Below, one piece after another: positions 46,328-54,961 of a stretch of 64,000 bases of DNA. Position numbers and translations under genes: made by a program. Numbering within the stretch: the stretch's first letter is position 1; each line of letters begins with the position of its first letter. Source of the stretch: Myxococcus stipitatus DSM 14675 (lineage in GTDB: Bacteria; Myxococcota; Myxococcia; Myxococcales; Myxococcaceae); assembly GCF_000331735.1 (NCBI RefSeq), contig NC_020126.1, positions 4,960,001 to 5,024,000 of the forward strand, written 5' to 3'. The notes beneath the pieces are model-generated. The model was not told the origin of the DNA. It searched no databases and worked only from the letters and a program-made list of their open reading frames with translations.

Positions 46328-47341
46328 ATGCGCGTCCTCGTCACCGGAGCAGCGGGCTTCATCGCCCACCACGTCATCACCCGACTGCTGGCCCGAGGTG
46401 ACACCGTCATCGGAGTAGACAACCTGGAGTCCTCCGGAGACGTGGCGCTCAAACAGGCGCGACTGACACACCTCCAGTCCGTCCCCGGCGCGGAGCGCTT
46501 CACCTGTCACCGCGCCGACATCACCGACACAGCCTCGCTCGCGGCGCTCTTCCGGCACGAGCAGCCCGAGAGTGTCATCCACCTCGCGGCACGTGTGGGC
46601 GTGAGGTCCGCGGGAGCCTCCGCCCAGTCCTACCTCGACGCGAACGTGACGGGGTTCCTCCAGGTGTTGGAACAAGCACGCGCGGCGCGAGTAGCCCACG
46701 TCGTCTATGCCTCCTCCAGCTCCGTGTATGGCGCGGGCACGCCGCCGCCCTTCGCGGAGACCGCCGCCGCCGACCATCCGCTCAATGTCTATTCAGCGAC
46801 CAAGCGCGCGGGAGAGTTGCTCGCTCACACGTACAGCCACCTCTACGGGCTCCCCACGAGTGGCCTGCGCTTCTTCACCGTGTACGGCCCCTGGGGCCGC
46901 CCGGACATGGCGCCGCTGCGCTTCCTCCGAGCCCTGCGCGAGGGCCTCCCCATCGACCTGTATGGCGAAGGACGGATGCGCCGCGACTTCACCCATGTGG
47001 ACGATGTCGCGGAAGCGGTGGTGCGTGTGTTGGATAGACCTCCCACCGGGACGCCACCGTATCGCCTGCTCAACGTCGGTCGAGGCGAGCCCGTCTCCCT
47101 CCGCGACTTCGTCGCCGTGCTGGAGCGACACACGGGAACCCAGGCCCTGCTGAACCCAAGGCCCGCCCAGCCCGGCGAGATGGACGCCACCTGGTCCGAC
47201 TCCACCGCGCTGGAGCGCGAGACAGGCTTCCGTCCACGCGTGTCCGTGGACGAAGGCCTCGCCGGGCTCGTGGCCTGGGAGCGCGAGCACTCCAGCAGGC
47301 CACCTCCCGCCGAGCCTCACGAGGTCGATACCGTCACCTGA
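46328..47341 (+). CDS. NAD-dependent sugar-nucleotide epimerase (UDP-glucuronate epimerase-like)
   Basis: The product is 337 residues, an extended short-chain dehydrogenase. The NAD-binding loop reads GAAGFIA near the N-terminus, with the last Gly of the usual GxxGxxG replaced by Ala, as in many members of this class. The catalytic pair is Tyr155-x3-Lys159 in YSATK, with the serine triplet ASSSSVYG upstream. FFTVYGPWGRPDMA is typical of UDP-glucuronate/UDP-galacturonate 4-epimerases, so a role in making uronic acids for polysaccharide is likely; substrate is not proven. ATG at 46328 starts MRVLVTG directly at the first strand; longer starts add 17 residues without homology to the fold. The 3' end overlaps the convergent ABC-F gene by 25 bp. 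Confidence 0.88.
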   Translation: MRVLVTGAAGFIAHHVITRLLARGDTVIGVDNLESSGDVALKQARLTHLQSVPGAERFTCHRADITDTASLAALFRHEQPESVIHLAARVGVRSAGASAQSYLDANVTGFLQVLEQARAARVAHVVYASSSSVYGAGTPPPFAETAAADHPLNVYSATKRAGELLAHTYSHLYGLPTSGLRFFTVYGPWGRPDMAPLRFLRALREGLPIDLYGEGRMRRDFTHVDDVAEAVVRVLDRPPTGTPPYRLLNVGRGEPVSLRDFVAVLERHTGTQALLNPRPAQPGEMDATWSDSTALERETGFRPRVSVDEGLAGLVAWEREHSSRPPPAEPHEVDTVT

Positions 47342-48819
47342 CCGTGCTCCACGCGCCAGCACTCGGTGGTGCAGGCGCGAGCGAACTCGGAGTCATGCGT
47401 CACCAGGAGCAGCGCTCCGGGGTACTCGCGAAGGGCCGCCTCCAGTCGCTCGATGGAGGGCAGGTCCAGGTGGTTGGTGGGCTCATCGAGCACCAGCGCC
47501 CAGGCATGCTGCCCGAGCCCCCGCGCGATGAGCAGCTTGCGAATCTCCCCGGGAGAAGGCTGCTCCGAGCCCAGCAGCCGCTCCGGGTCCACCCCCAGCG
47601 CCGCGACGAGCGACAGGACGCGCCCCTTCTCCTCGGGCGGCAGCGAGCGCACCGCCTCCAGCGTGGCCCGAGCCTCCTCGGCCCCCACGTCCTGAGGCAG
47701 ATACAGCACCCGCTCCCGAGGCACCCGAGCACTCTCCAGCAGCGCCCGCACCAGGGTGCTCTTGCCCGCGCCGTTGGGGCCCTCGATGCGCACGCGCGCC
47801 TCGCGCCCCACCGACAGATTCACCGGCCCCAACAACGTGACGTCCCCGGCACGAACCTCCGGGGTGTCCAGCGTGAAGATCCACGGGTTGGGCGAGCGCG
47901 CGTAGTCGACGAAGACAGAGCGCCCCAGCGTCTTGTCCGCGGCGAACTCACCCACGGCCTCCGAGGCACTCTCCAGCTCGCGTCGGAGGATTCCCACCCG
48001 GCGTCCCGCATGCGCCTCCGCCCAGCCCACGGTGACCTTCGCCCCCATGGACCGCGCATCGTTGTCGTACTTGTTCTTCAGCCGCTTGCTCGTGCTGCGC
48101 GAGGCATCCGCGCCCTGCTGCTCCCGCCGCGCCTGGTCCAGCATCCGCGCCGCGCGCCGCTGGTCCGCGCGCCGCTGCTGATATGCATCCACCTCCGCCT
48201 CGCGCTCCGCCTCCCAGTGCTGCTTCGCCGCGGAGTAGGCCCCCGGCCACAGCCGCGCATCACCACCATGCACGCGCAGCGTGGCGGAGGTGAGCGTCTC
48301 CAGGAGCGGCCGGTCGTGCGACACCACGACGCCCACCCCGCGGAACCGTCGCAGCGCGGAGACGAGCCACGTCCGAGCCTCCGCATCCAGATGGTTGGTG
48401 GGCTCATCGAGCAGCAGCACATCGGGCTCGGCCGCCAGCGCCGCGCCCACCTGCCACCGCTTGCGCTCACCCGGAGACAGCGTGGACCACCGCTCCAGCG
48501 CGGACACGTCCAGCCCCAACTGCCCATGGAGCCTGCGCGCCAGTCCATCCCAGGACTCGGCGAACTCGGAGATGTCCGGCGTGAGCGCCTCCACCTCCTG
48601 CCGACAGAGCCGCAGGACGGGGGAGGGCGGGTCGAACTGGAAGTGCCCCTCGGTGGGCGTCAGCTCCCCCGACAGCATCCGCAGCAGGGTGGACTTGCCC
48701 GCGCCATTGGCGCCGACAAGACCCGTCCAGCCCGCGGCCAGGTGGAACTCGATATCGGAGAGGACAGTGACTGCGTCGGAATAAGCGAACGACACGCTGT
48801 GCGCGCGAAGGGAAGACAT
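47317..48819 (-). CDS. ABC-F family ATPase
   Basis: The product is 500 residues with two ABC ATPase domains and no membrane segment. Domain 1 has Walker A GANGAGKST, signature LSPGERKR and Walker B VLLLDEPTNHLD; domain 2 has GPNGAGKST, a diverged signature QPSPGEIRK and LVLDEPTNHLD. The basic, Gln/Arg-rich linker at about 220-280 (QQRRADQRRAARML) suits ribosome contact. ABC-F proteins act on the ribosome as translation factors or antibiotic-protection factors; which one cannot be told from sequence alone. ATG at 48819 has AGGAG nine bases before it; a longer frame to 48885 adds 22 residues without domain sequence. The gene is monocistronic and overlaps the epimerase tail by 25 bp. Confidence 0.88.
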   Translation of the reverse strand: MSSLRAHSVSFAYSDAVTVLSDIEFHLAAGWTGLVGANGAGKSTLLRMLSGELTPTEGHFQFDPPSPVLRLCRQEVEALTPDISEFAESWDGLARRLHGQLGLDVSALERWSTLSPGERKRWQVGAALAAEPDVLLLDEPTNHLDAEARTWLVSALRRFRGVGVVVSHDRPLLETLTSATLRVHGGDARLWPGAYSAAKQHWEAEREAEVDAYQQRRADQRRAARMLDQARREQQGADASRSTSKRLKNKYDNDARSMGAKVTVGWAEAHAGRRVGILRRELESASEAVGEFAADKTLGRSVFVDYARSPNPWIFTLDTPEVRAGDVTLLGPVNLSVGREARVRIEGPNGAGKSTLVRALLESARVPRERVLYLPQDVGAEEARATLEAVRSLPPEEKGRVLSLVAALGVDPERLLGSEQPSPGEIRKLLIARGLGQHAWALVLDEPTNHLDLPSIERLEAALREYPGALLLVTHDSEFARACTTECWRVEHGQVTVSTS

Positions 48820-48990
48820 AGAAGCGAGCTCCTGAATCCAGGGCGCAAGCCAGCTCCAAAGGGCGGCTCTGCGCGGGCGAGGCAAAAAGGCCTGGGACTC
48901 AGCGGCTCAGCTTCAAGGGTGCGTCGACCTCGCGAAGGGAGGGGGTGTCAGGCCCTCCGGTGGATACGTGCGGCCAGAATCTATGACGCG

Positions 48991-49043
48991 GGCCGGGGTG
49001 GATTGCAACCCCGGCCTGCTCGCCGGCCGGTGCGGACGGCGAG
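48991..49043. terminator. Tandem hairpins downstream of the NfeD/SPFH operon
   Basis: A perfect 9-bp stem, GGCCGGGGT with ACCCCGGCC (48991-49016, 8-base loop), is followed by CTCGCCG with CGGCGAG (49019-49043). They lie 26-78 bp after the SPFH stop on the minus strand. No T tract follows, so termination is inferred from stem strength and place. Confidence 0.55.
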
Positions 49044-49068
49044 CCTGGAGCCTTCCTGACAGCGACCG

Positions 49069-50181
49069 CTACTCGTCCTGCTCGGAGGGCGGGCGAGGAC
49101 GCCGCGCGGGCACCGCGGGCGTTCCCGTGAGCGTCGCGTGCTCGGCCGCGGGGCTGCGCGTCAGGCCCTGCGCGCTCAAGGACGCGGCGGTGGGAGACTG
49201 GCGAGTCGCCTGGGGCGGGGCCGTGGGGCGCTTGGGCGCATCGTCCTTGAAGATGTCCTTGAGCGCGGAGATGGCGCCCAGGGTGGCGGTGGCCTCGTAG
49301 GGGATGATCATCTTGTTGTCCCCCTTGCTCATCTCCTGGAGCGTCTCCATGTAGCGCAGCGCGAGCACCTCGTGCGTGGCGCCGCCATGGTTGATGGCGT
49401 CGAAGGTGAGGCGGGTCGCCTCGGCCTTGCCCTCGGCCTCCAGCATGGTGGCGCGCTTGCGGCCCTCGGCGCGGGCAATCTCCGCGTCGCGCTCGGCCTC
49501 GGCGCGCAGGATGCGGGAGATCTTCTCGCCCTCGGCCTGGAGGATGGCGGCGGCCTTGTCGCCCTCGGCCTTGGTCACCTCGGCGCGACGCTCGCGCTCG
49601 GCGGTCATCTGCTTGGCCATGGCGGACTTGATGGCCTGGGGCGGCTCGATCTCGCGCAGCTCCACGCGCGTCACCTTCACGCCCCACTTCTCCGTGGCGT
49701 CATCCAGCACCATGCGCAGCTTGCCGTTCACCGTCTCGCGGCTGGTCAGCGTCTGGTCCAGCGTCAGCCCGCCCATGATGTTGCGCAGGTTCGTCATGGT
49801 GAGCTGCTCGATGGCCAGCGCCAGGTTCTCCACCTGGTACAGCGCCTTCGCGGGGTCGACGATCTGGTAGTAGATGACCGAGCCGACCTCCATGTTGACG
49901 TTGTCGTGGGTGATGACCTGCACCGTCTCGAAGCCCATGACCTGCTCACGCAGGTCCACCATGGCGCTGCGCATGTAGCGGTTTCCCGTGCGCATCTCGA
50001 TGGGGCGGGGGCTGTCGAGGAACGGGATGAGGATGTTGAGCCCGCTGGTCGCGATGCTGTGGAACTTGCCCAGTCGCTCCACCACCATGACCTTGGCCTG
50101 GGGAACGATGCGAATGCCGGTGACGACGGCGAAGCCGACCACCACCACGGCGATGATGAATAGAACGGTCAGAAAGCTCAT
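49069..50181 (-). CDS. SPFH/stomatin-like membrane protein (QmcA type)
   Basis: The product is 370 residues. An N-terminal membrane segment (FLTVLFIIAVVVVGFAVVTG) is followed by an SPFH/band-7 domain (VPQAKVMVVERLGKFHSI... to about 190) and a charged Ala/Glu coiled coil (AKQMTAERERRAEVTKAEG, about 195-265). The tail of about 90 residues is Pro/Ala/Arg-rich and looks disordered. Such proteins form large membrane rings or rafts and work with NfeD-like partners. The ATG overlaps the stop of the upstream NfeD gene by 4 bases (ATGA), the usual operon layout. In E. coli the pair corresponds to QmcA (YbbK) and YbbJ. Role here is probably membrane quality control; a specific substrate is unknown. Confidence 0.9.
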   Translation of the reverse strand: MSFLTVLFIIAVVVVGFAVVTGIRIVPQAKVMVVERLGKFHSIATSGLNILIPFLDSPRPIEMRTGNRYMRSAMVDLREQVMGFETVQVITHDNVNMEVGSVIYYQIVDPAKALYQVENLALAIEQLTMTNLRNIMGGLTLDQTLTSRETVNGKLRMVLDDATEKWGVKVTRVELREIEPPQAIKSAMAKQMTAERERRAEVTKAEGDKAAAILQAEGEKISRILRAEAERDAEIARAEGRKRATMLEAEGKAEATRLTFDAINHGGATHEVLALRYMETLQEMSKGDNKMIIPYEATATLGAISALKDIFKDDAPKRPTAPPQATRQSPTAASLSAQGLTRSPAAEHATLTGTPAVPARRPRPPSEQDE

Positions 50182-50666
50182 CGAGCATTCTCCTTCTGTT
50201 CCCGCTGGGGAACGGACTGTGTCGCCGACGGGCGGCGCACCCAAAGCTTGAGCCCTTCCACTTGCTCCACGGTGACACGCTCGCCCTCGGGAATGGCGCC
50301 CGACAGCGTGCGGGCAATCCACAGCTCCCCGTTGATGCGCACGGTGCCCCCGTTCTTCTCGTCGATGGCCTCCATCACCACCGCCTCCTGCCCCATCATG
50401 GCCTCGACCCCCGTCTTCAAATGCGAAGCGGTCCGCATGAAAACGCTTTTGAAGAGGGTGCGCGACGCCGCGAACAGGCCCGCGGAGACCAGGGCGAAGA
50501 GGAGGAGCTGGAAGTTGATGCCCAGCCCCATGGCCGCGACGAGGGCGGAGACGAGCGCCCCCACCGCGAACCAGAGCGTGACGAAGCCGGACAGCTTGAT
50601 TTCCAACGCGCCACAGAGGAGCGCCGCGACGAGCCAGAGCTGCCAGGCGGTGGGAGTCAGGTCCAT
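50178..50666 (-). CDS. NfeD-like membrane protein
   Basis: The product is 162 residues. Three to four hydrophobic stretches fill the first 75 residues (LWLVAALLCGALEIKLSG, VTLWFAVGALVSALVAAMG, FQLLLFALVSAGLFAAS). The C-terminal 70 residues form an OB-fold-like soluble domain (GQEAVVMEAIDEKNGGTVRI... EGERVTVEQVEGLKLWVRR), characteristic of short NfeD1b proteins. Coupling by a 4-base overlap to the SPFH gene supports a complex of the two. The start at 50666 is 125 bp from the next gene upstream on the same strand. Confidence 0.88.
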   Translation of the reverse strand: MDLTPTAWQLWLVAALLCGALEIKLSGFVTLWFAVGALVSALVAAMGLGINFQLLLFALVSAGLFAASRTLFKSVFMRTASHLKTGVEAMMGQEAVVMEAIDEKNGGTVRINGELWIARTLSGAIPEGERVTVEQVEGLKLWVRRPSATQSVPQREQKENAR

Positions 50667-50791
50667 GAAGGTCTCTTTGTCAGCCGGTTCCCTGTCCTGT
50701 CAAATCGGGACGAGGGAAGGCGCAAGCGGAATCTTCACGGAAGAGGGGCGCGCACGCCCCCCCAGGGGCCTTCCTGGTGGGCCCGAGCGAC

Positions 50792-51436
50792 CTACTTCAC
50801 GCGGAACAGCTCGCGCGTCTCGACGATGGGCTGCTGGCCGCCGAGGGTCCGGGTGTAGAGCAGCCGCTGGGGGACGCCGTCGGCGCCGCAGTCCAGTGCG
50901 TCCAGGGTGAGCGTCTCCTTGAAGATGAGGGTGGTGGGCTTGGGGCCTCGGGTCGTGGCCTTCTCGATGCTGCCCGCGCGGCTCGCGTAGGTCTTCGCGG
51001 GCCTGCGCGTCACGATGAACTCCACCCGGGCGGGGTCGCGATCCAGATGGAGCAGGTAGCCCGTGGTGTCCTTGTGGCTGGGGCCGACGCTGTCCGGGGT
51101 GAGGCTGTCGAACTGGACGTGGGTCTCCGCCCAGTAGCTGCCTCGGGGGTCTCTCGAGAAGCGGACCGTCAGGGTGTAGTTGTTCTTGAGCAGGGAGTCA
51201 TTGGCCATGCGGGTCAGCGGGTCCTGGAGTTGCTCATCGGTCAATGCGCTCTGCCATTCCTTGAACACGCGGCCCTTGTAGGTGCCCACGTACAGCTCTC
51301 GATTCGAGCCGCAGGGCGTGGACTTGCGCGGGCCCGCCTTGGCTTCTCCTCCCATCGCGTGCCCCGGCAGCAGCAGGGCGGAAGCAAGGAGGAGCGAGAA
51401 GGGGAAGGCGAGGCGGTTGTGGCCATGCAAGGACAT
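50792..51436 (-). CDS. Secreted protein of unknown function
   Basis: The product is 214 residues. The ATG at 51436 has GGAGG five bases upstream and opens a signal peptide with hydrophobic AFPFSLLLASALLLPGHA, likely cut before MGGEAKAG. An upstream frame to 51529 adds 31 Arg-rich residues and is not used. The mature part is beta-rich, with repeated strand-like segments (YTLTVRFSRDPRGSYWAET, GYLLHLDRDPARVEFIVTRR, TTLIFKETLTLDALDCG). Only two cysteines are seen (CGSN near the start and DCG near the end), possibly a disulfide. I recognise no family. It is not coupled to the NfeD pair, from which it is 125 bp distant. Confidence 0.7.
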   Translation of the reverse strand: MSLHGHNRLAFPFSLLLASALLLPGHAMGGEAKAGPRKSTPCGSNRELYVGTYKGRVFKEWQSALTDEQLQDPLTRMANDSLLKNNYTLTVRFSRDPRGSYWAETHVQFDSLTPDSVGPSHKDTTGYLLHLDRDPARVEFIVTRRPAKTYASRAGSIEKATTRGPKPTTLIFKETLTLDALDCGADGVPQRLLYTRTLGGQQPIVETRELFRVK

Positions 51437-51687
51437 GGAACCTCCGTGTCGACTGGGGGCGGGGCGACATGGGCCGATGCCGCGCTCGCGACGCGGACGG
51501 CGCCACGCGAGCCGATTCACGGTAGGCATCGAGGATCCCGGCGGCAGGCGTTCTCAGGTGATGAGCGTTGCTGCCAGGACAGCCACGCGTGGCATGCGCG
51601 GTGCCTGTCTGGGTTTGAACGAGGCGCTCGGACGGGCGGCTGTCTGGAAACGTCGTGGCGCGGAGGACGTGCGGCGTCGGGGGTGGA

Positions 51688-51707
51688 GCCGGGTCGCTCA
51701 ACCCGGC
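51688..51707. repeat. Perfect 7-bp inverted repeat upstream of dnaE2
   Basis: GCCGGGT and ACCCGGC are separated by the 6-base loop CGCTCA, 69 bp before the dnaE2 start. It could be a regulator site or a transcript hairpin; no T tract follows. Confidence 0.4.
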
Positions 51708-51745
51708 GCGTTGCTCGGACGCTGGATGAAGATCCGACCTAGCGC

Positions 51746-51761
51746 CTGAACGGCTGGTCAG
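51746..51761 (+). promoter_or_regulatory. Candidate LexA-type operator upstream of dnaE2
   Basis: CTGAACGGCTGGTCAG is an imperfect palindrome (CTGA...TCAG) that agrees at 14 of 16 positions with the reverse complement of the recalled M. xanthus LexA motif. It ends 14 bp before the GTG start, so bound repressor would cover the transcription or translation start. It pairs with the similar site before imuA at 41769. Confidence 0.6.
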
Positions 51762-51775
51762 TGTCTTGATCGGGT

Positions 51776-54700
51776 GTGGACTACGCCGAGCTCGTCTGTC
51801 GCTCCAACTTCTCGTTCCTGCGCGGTGCCTCCCATCCGGAGGAGCTGGTGCTCACGGCCTCCCGACTGGGGATGAGCGCGCTGGCGCTGACGGACACGGA
51901 TGGCCTCTACGGCGCAGTGAAGGCCCACCTGGCCGCGAAGGAGCACGGCCTGCGGTTGATACTGGGCGCGGAGCTGACGCTGGAGGACGGCCCTCCGGTG
52001 GTCGTCTACGCGGCGGACTCGGAGGGGTACTCGAACCTGTGCGCGCTGGTGTCGCGCAGCCGGATGAGCCACCCCAAGGGGGAGTCGGGGCTGCCGTGGA
52101 GGGCGGTGGCGGAGCGCTCGAGGGGGCTGCTCGCGCTGTTGCCGGAGCCCGCGGCGCTGGAGCGGGTGGCGCCGCTGGCGGAGGCGTTCCCGGAGCGCTT
52201 CCACGTGGGGCTGTGCCGGACGCTGTCGGCGGGAGACTCGGCGAGGGAGGCGCGCGCGGAGGCCCTGGCGCGGGAGCTGGCGGTGCCGCTGGTGGTGCAC
52301 AACGACGTGCACACGCACCACCGACGGCGTCAGCCCCTGCAGGACGTGCTGAGCGCGGTGCGGCACGGAACGACGGTGGACCGGGCGGGGACGCTGTTGT
52401 TGCCCAATGGCGAGCGGACGCTGAAGGGGCCTCGGGAGATGGCGCGACTGTTCGAGGACCGTCCGGAGGCGCTGGCGCGGACGGTGGAGCTGGCCTCGCG
52501 GTGCCGGGCGTCGCTGGATGACCTGCGCTACCGGTTCCCGGAGGAGGACCTGCCTCCGGGGCGCTCCGCGGACGAGCACCTGAGGACGCTGACCTACGAG
52601 GGGCTCGCGGTGCGCTACCCGTCGGGTGTGCCGCCGGAGGTGGTGAAGCAGATAGAGCACGAGCTGCGGCTCATCGCCGCGCTGGACTTCGCGGGTTACT
52701 TCCTGTCGCTGTGGGACATCGTCGGCTTCGCGCGGCGGCGGGGGATTCTGTGCCAGGGGCGGGGGAGCGCGGCGAACTCGGCGGTGTGTTACGCGCTGCA
52801 GATCACGGCCATCGACCCGGTGCGGATGGGGCTCTTGTTCGAGCGCTTCCTGAGCATGGCGCGCAAGGAGCCGCCGGACATCGACGTGGACTTCGAGCAC
52901 GAGCGGCGCGAGGAGGTGCTGCAGTACGTGTACGAGAAGCACGGGCGGCACCGGGCCGGCATGGTGTGCGAGGTCATCTGCTACCGGGGCCGGCTGTCGC
53001 TCCGGGAGGCCGGAAAGGCGCTGGGCCTGTCCCTGGACCAGGTGGATCGGCTGTCGAAGGTCTCCGCGGCGCACGGCTTCGAGGTGACGCCGGAGGTCCT
53101 GCTGGAGGCGGGGCTGTCCGCGTTCGACCGGCGGGTGCAGCGCACGCTGTCGCTGGCGGCGGAGCTGGAGGGCTTTCCCAGACATCTGTCCATCCACGTG
53201 GGGGGCTTCGTCATGACACGCGAGCCCCTGACGGAGCTGGTGCCGGTGGAGAACGCGGCCATGCCGGGGCGGACGGTCATCCAATGGGAGAAGGATGACA
53301 TCAACTCCATCGGCTTGCTGAAGGTGGACCTGCTGGCGCTGGGCATGCTCACCGCGCTGTCGAAGTGTTTCGCATTGATTCGCGAGCACCACGGGCGGGA
53401 GTTGTCATTGGCGACGATTCCCGCGGAGGACCCGAAGGTCTACGACATGCTGTGCGAGGCGGACACCGTGGGGGTGTTTCAAATCGAGAGCCGCGCGCAG
53501 ATGAACATGCTGCCTCGGCTGAAGCCGAGGACGTTCTACGACCTGGTGGTGGAGATTGCCCTCATCCGCCCGGGGCCCATCGTCGGGAAGATGGTCCACC
53601 CGTTCCTGCGCAGGAGGAACGGGGAGGAGGAGGTGCGCTACCCGAGCGAGGCGGTGCGGGAGATCCTGGGCAAGACGCTGGGCGTGCCGCTCTTCCAGGA
53701 GCAGGCGATGAAGCTGGCGATGGTGGCGGCGGGGTTCTCGGCCGAGGAGGCGGACGGGCTGCGGCGGGTGCTGAGCCACAAGCGCGCGGAGTCCATGCTG
53801 CTCCAGTACCGGGGCCGCTTCGTGGAGGGCTGCTTGTCGCGAGGATATGAGCGGGCCCAGGCGGAGGAGTGGTTCGACAACTTCCGGGGCTTCGCGCACT
53901 ACGGCTTCCCGGAGAGCCACTCCGCCAGCTTCGCGTTGATTTCATACGCGTCGAGCTGGCTGAAGTGTCACTACCCCGCGGCCTTCACCACGGCGCTCCT
54001 GAACTCCCAGCCCATGGGCTTCTACGCGCCGCACACGCTGGTGGCGGACGTGCAGCGGCACGGGGTGGAGGTGCGGCCGGTGGACGTGCGTGTGTCGCGC
54101 TGGGATTGCACGCTGGAGGAAGGAGGCAAGGCGCTGCGGCTGGGATTGAGGATGGTGAAGGGCCTGGGTGAGTCCGCGGGGCGGAGGGTGGAGTCGGGGC
54201 GAGGCGAGGAGGGCTACGCGGACGTGGGCAGCCTCGCGCGGCGGGCGAGGATTCCCCGGCACGAGCTGACGCGGCTGGCGCTGGCGGGGGCGCTGGGGCC
54301 GCTGTGCAAGGGCTCTCGGCGTCAGGCGCTCTGGGACATCCAGGCGCTGGGGCCGCTGGACTCGGATGACCTGTTCTTCGGCATGTCGATGGATGGCACG
54401 CAGGTGGAATTGCCTTCCATGGATGTGTTCGCGCGGGTCTGTGCGGACTACGACACGGTGGGCCTGTCGCTGGAGAAACACCCCCTGGAGCTCTTGCGAC
54501 CCATGCTGAGGAAGCAGGGCGCGGTGACGGCGGAGGGGCTGAAGAAGGTGACCTCCGGGCGCACGGTGACGGTGGGCGGGATGATGATCTGCCGACAGCG
54601 TCCGCCCACGGCGCGGGGCATGTGCTTCGTCTCACTGGAGGATGAGACGGGCATCGCCAACCTCGTGGTGCCTCCGGACGTCTACGAGCGGTGTCGCAAG

Positions 54701-54853
54701 GAGCTGCATGCGGCCTTGTTCGTGGTGGGGCAGGGCGTGCTGGAGCGCTCGGGCAAGGTGACGAACGTGAAGGTGAAGACGGTGTGGGGGCTCGAGACCG
54801 CGGCCTCGCCTCGGGCGGAACTGCGTACCGCCAAGACGCAGCCGCGTCCCTGA
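51776..54853 (+). CDS. dnaE2: Error-prone DNA polymerase III alpha subunit DnaE2
   Basis: The product is 1025 residues, near the usual DnaE2 length and shorter than replicative DnaE1. An N-terminal PHP domain starts YAELVCRSNFSFLRGASHPE, a signature of this branch. The polymerase core has the catalytic acidic cluster PPDIDVDFEHER and GRGSAANSAVCYAL. FSHKRAES-like LSHKRAESML, GYAQAEEW-like and FPESHSASFALISYAS motifs follow, then an OB domain near residues 910-990 (VTVGGMMICRQRPPTARG). It extends damaged templates together with ImuA and ImuB. GTG at 51776 is chosen because it places the PHP motif at the usual distance; no strong RBS is visible. The gene lies 7.6 kb from imuB rather than next to it as in the classic cassette. 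Confidence 0.93.
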   Translation: MDYAELVCRSNFSFLRGASHPEELVLTASRLGMSALALTDTDGLYGAVKAHLAAKEHGLRLILGAELTLEDGPPVVVYAADSEGYSNLCALVSRSRMSHPKGESGLPWRAVAERSRGLLALLPEPAALERVAPLAEAFPERFHVGLCRTLSAGDSAREARAEALARELAVPLVVHNDVHTHHRRRQPLQDVLSAVRHGTTVDRAGTLLLPNGERTLKGPREMARLFEDRPEALARTVELASRCRASLDDLRYRFPEEDLPPGRSADEHLRTLTYEGLAVRYPSGVPPEVVKQIEHELRLIAALDFAGYFLSLWDIVGFARRRGILCQGRGSAANSAVCYALQITAIDPVRMGLLFERFLSMARKEPPDIDVDFEHERREEVLQYVYEKHGRHRAGMVCEVICYRGRLSLREAGKALGLSLDQVDRLSKVSAAHGFEVTPEVLLEAGLSAFDRRVQRTLSLAAELEGFPRHLSIHVGGFVMTREPLTELVPVENAAMPGRTVIQWEKDDINSIGLLKVDLLALGMLTALSKCFALIREHHGRELSLATIPAEDPKVYDMLCEADTVGVFQIESRAQMNMLPRLKPRTFYDLVVEIALIRPGPIVGKMVHPFLRRRNGEEEVRYPSEAVREILGKTLGVPLFQEQAMKLAMVAAGFSAEEADGLRRVLSHKRAESMLLQYRGRFVEGCLSRGYERAQAEEWFDNFRGFAHYGFPESHSASFALISYASSWLKCHYPAAFTTALLNSQPMGFYAPHTLVADVQRHGVEVRPVDVRVSRWDCTLEEGGKALRLGLRMVKGLGESAGRRVESGRGEEGYADVGSLARRARIPRHELTRLALAGALGPLCKGSRRQALWDIQALGPLDSDDLFFGMSMDGTQVELPSMDVFARVCADYDTVGLSLEKHPLELLRPMLRKQGAVTAEGLKKVTSGRTVTVGGMMICRQRPPTARGMCFVSLEDETGIANLVVPPDVYERCRKELHAALFVVGQGVLERSGKVTNVKVKTVWGLETAASPRAELRTAKTQPRP

Positions 54854-54961
54854 GGGCCGCGTCCCGCGCGTGTCCCGCCTGGGGCGTCGTGTGGAAGTCG
54901 TCTCGGCACGCGGCTGGCAAGGGGAGTCGCTGGATTCTCCCCTCGCTCGGACGGACGTGGC

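Larger units (their letters stand above)
51437..51775. other. Divergent intergenic region upstream of dnaE2
   Basis: This 339-bp region separates the secreted protein gene (minus) from dnaE2 (plus). It holds a perfect inverted repeat GCCGGGT-CGCTCA-ACCCGGC at 51688-51707 and a LexA-type site at 51746. No convincing gene is seen in it; short frames crossing it have no start context. Confidence 0.6.
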
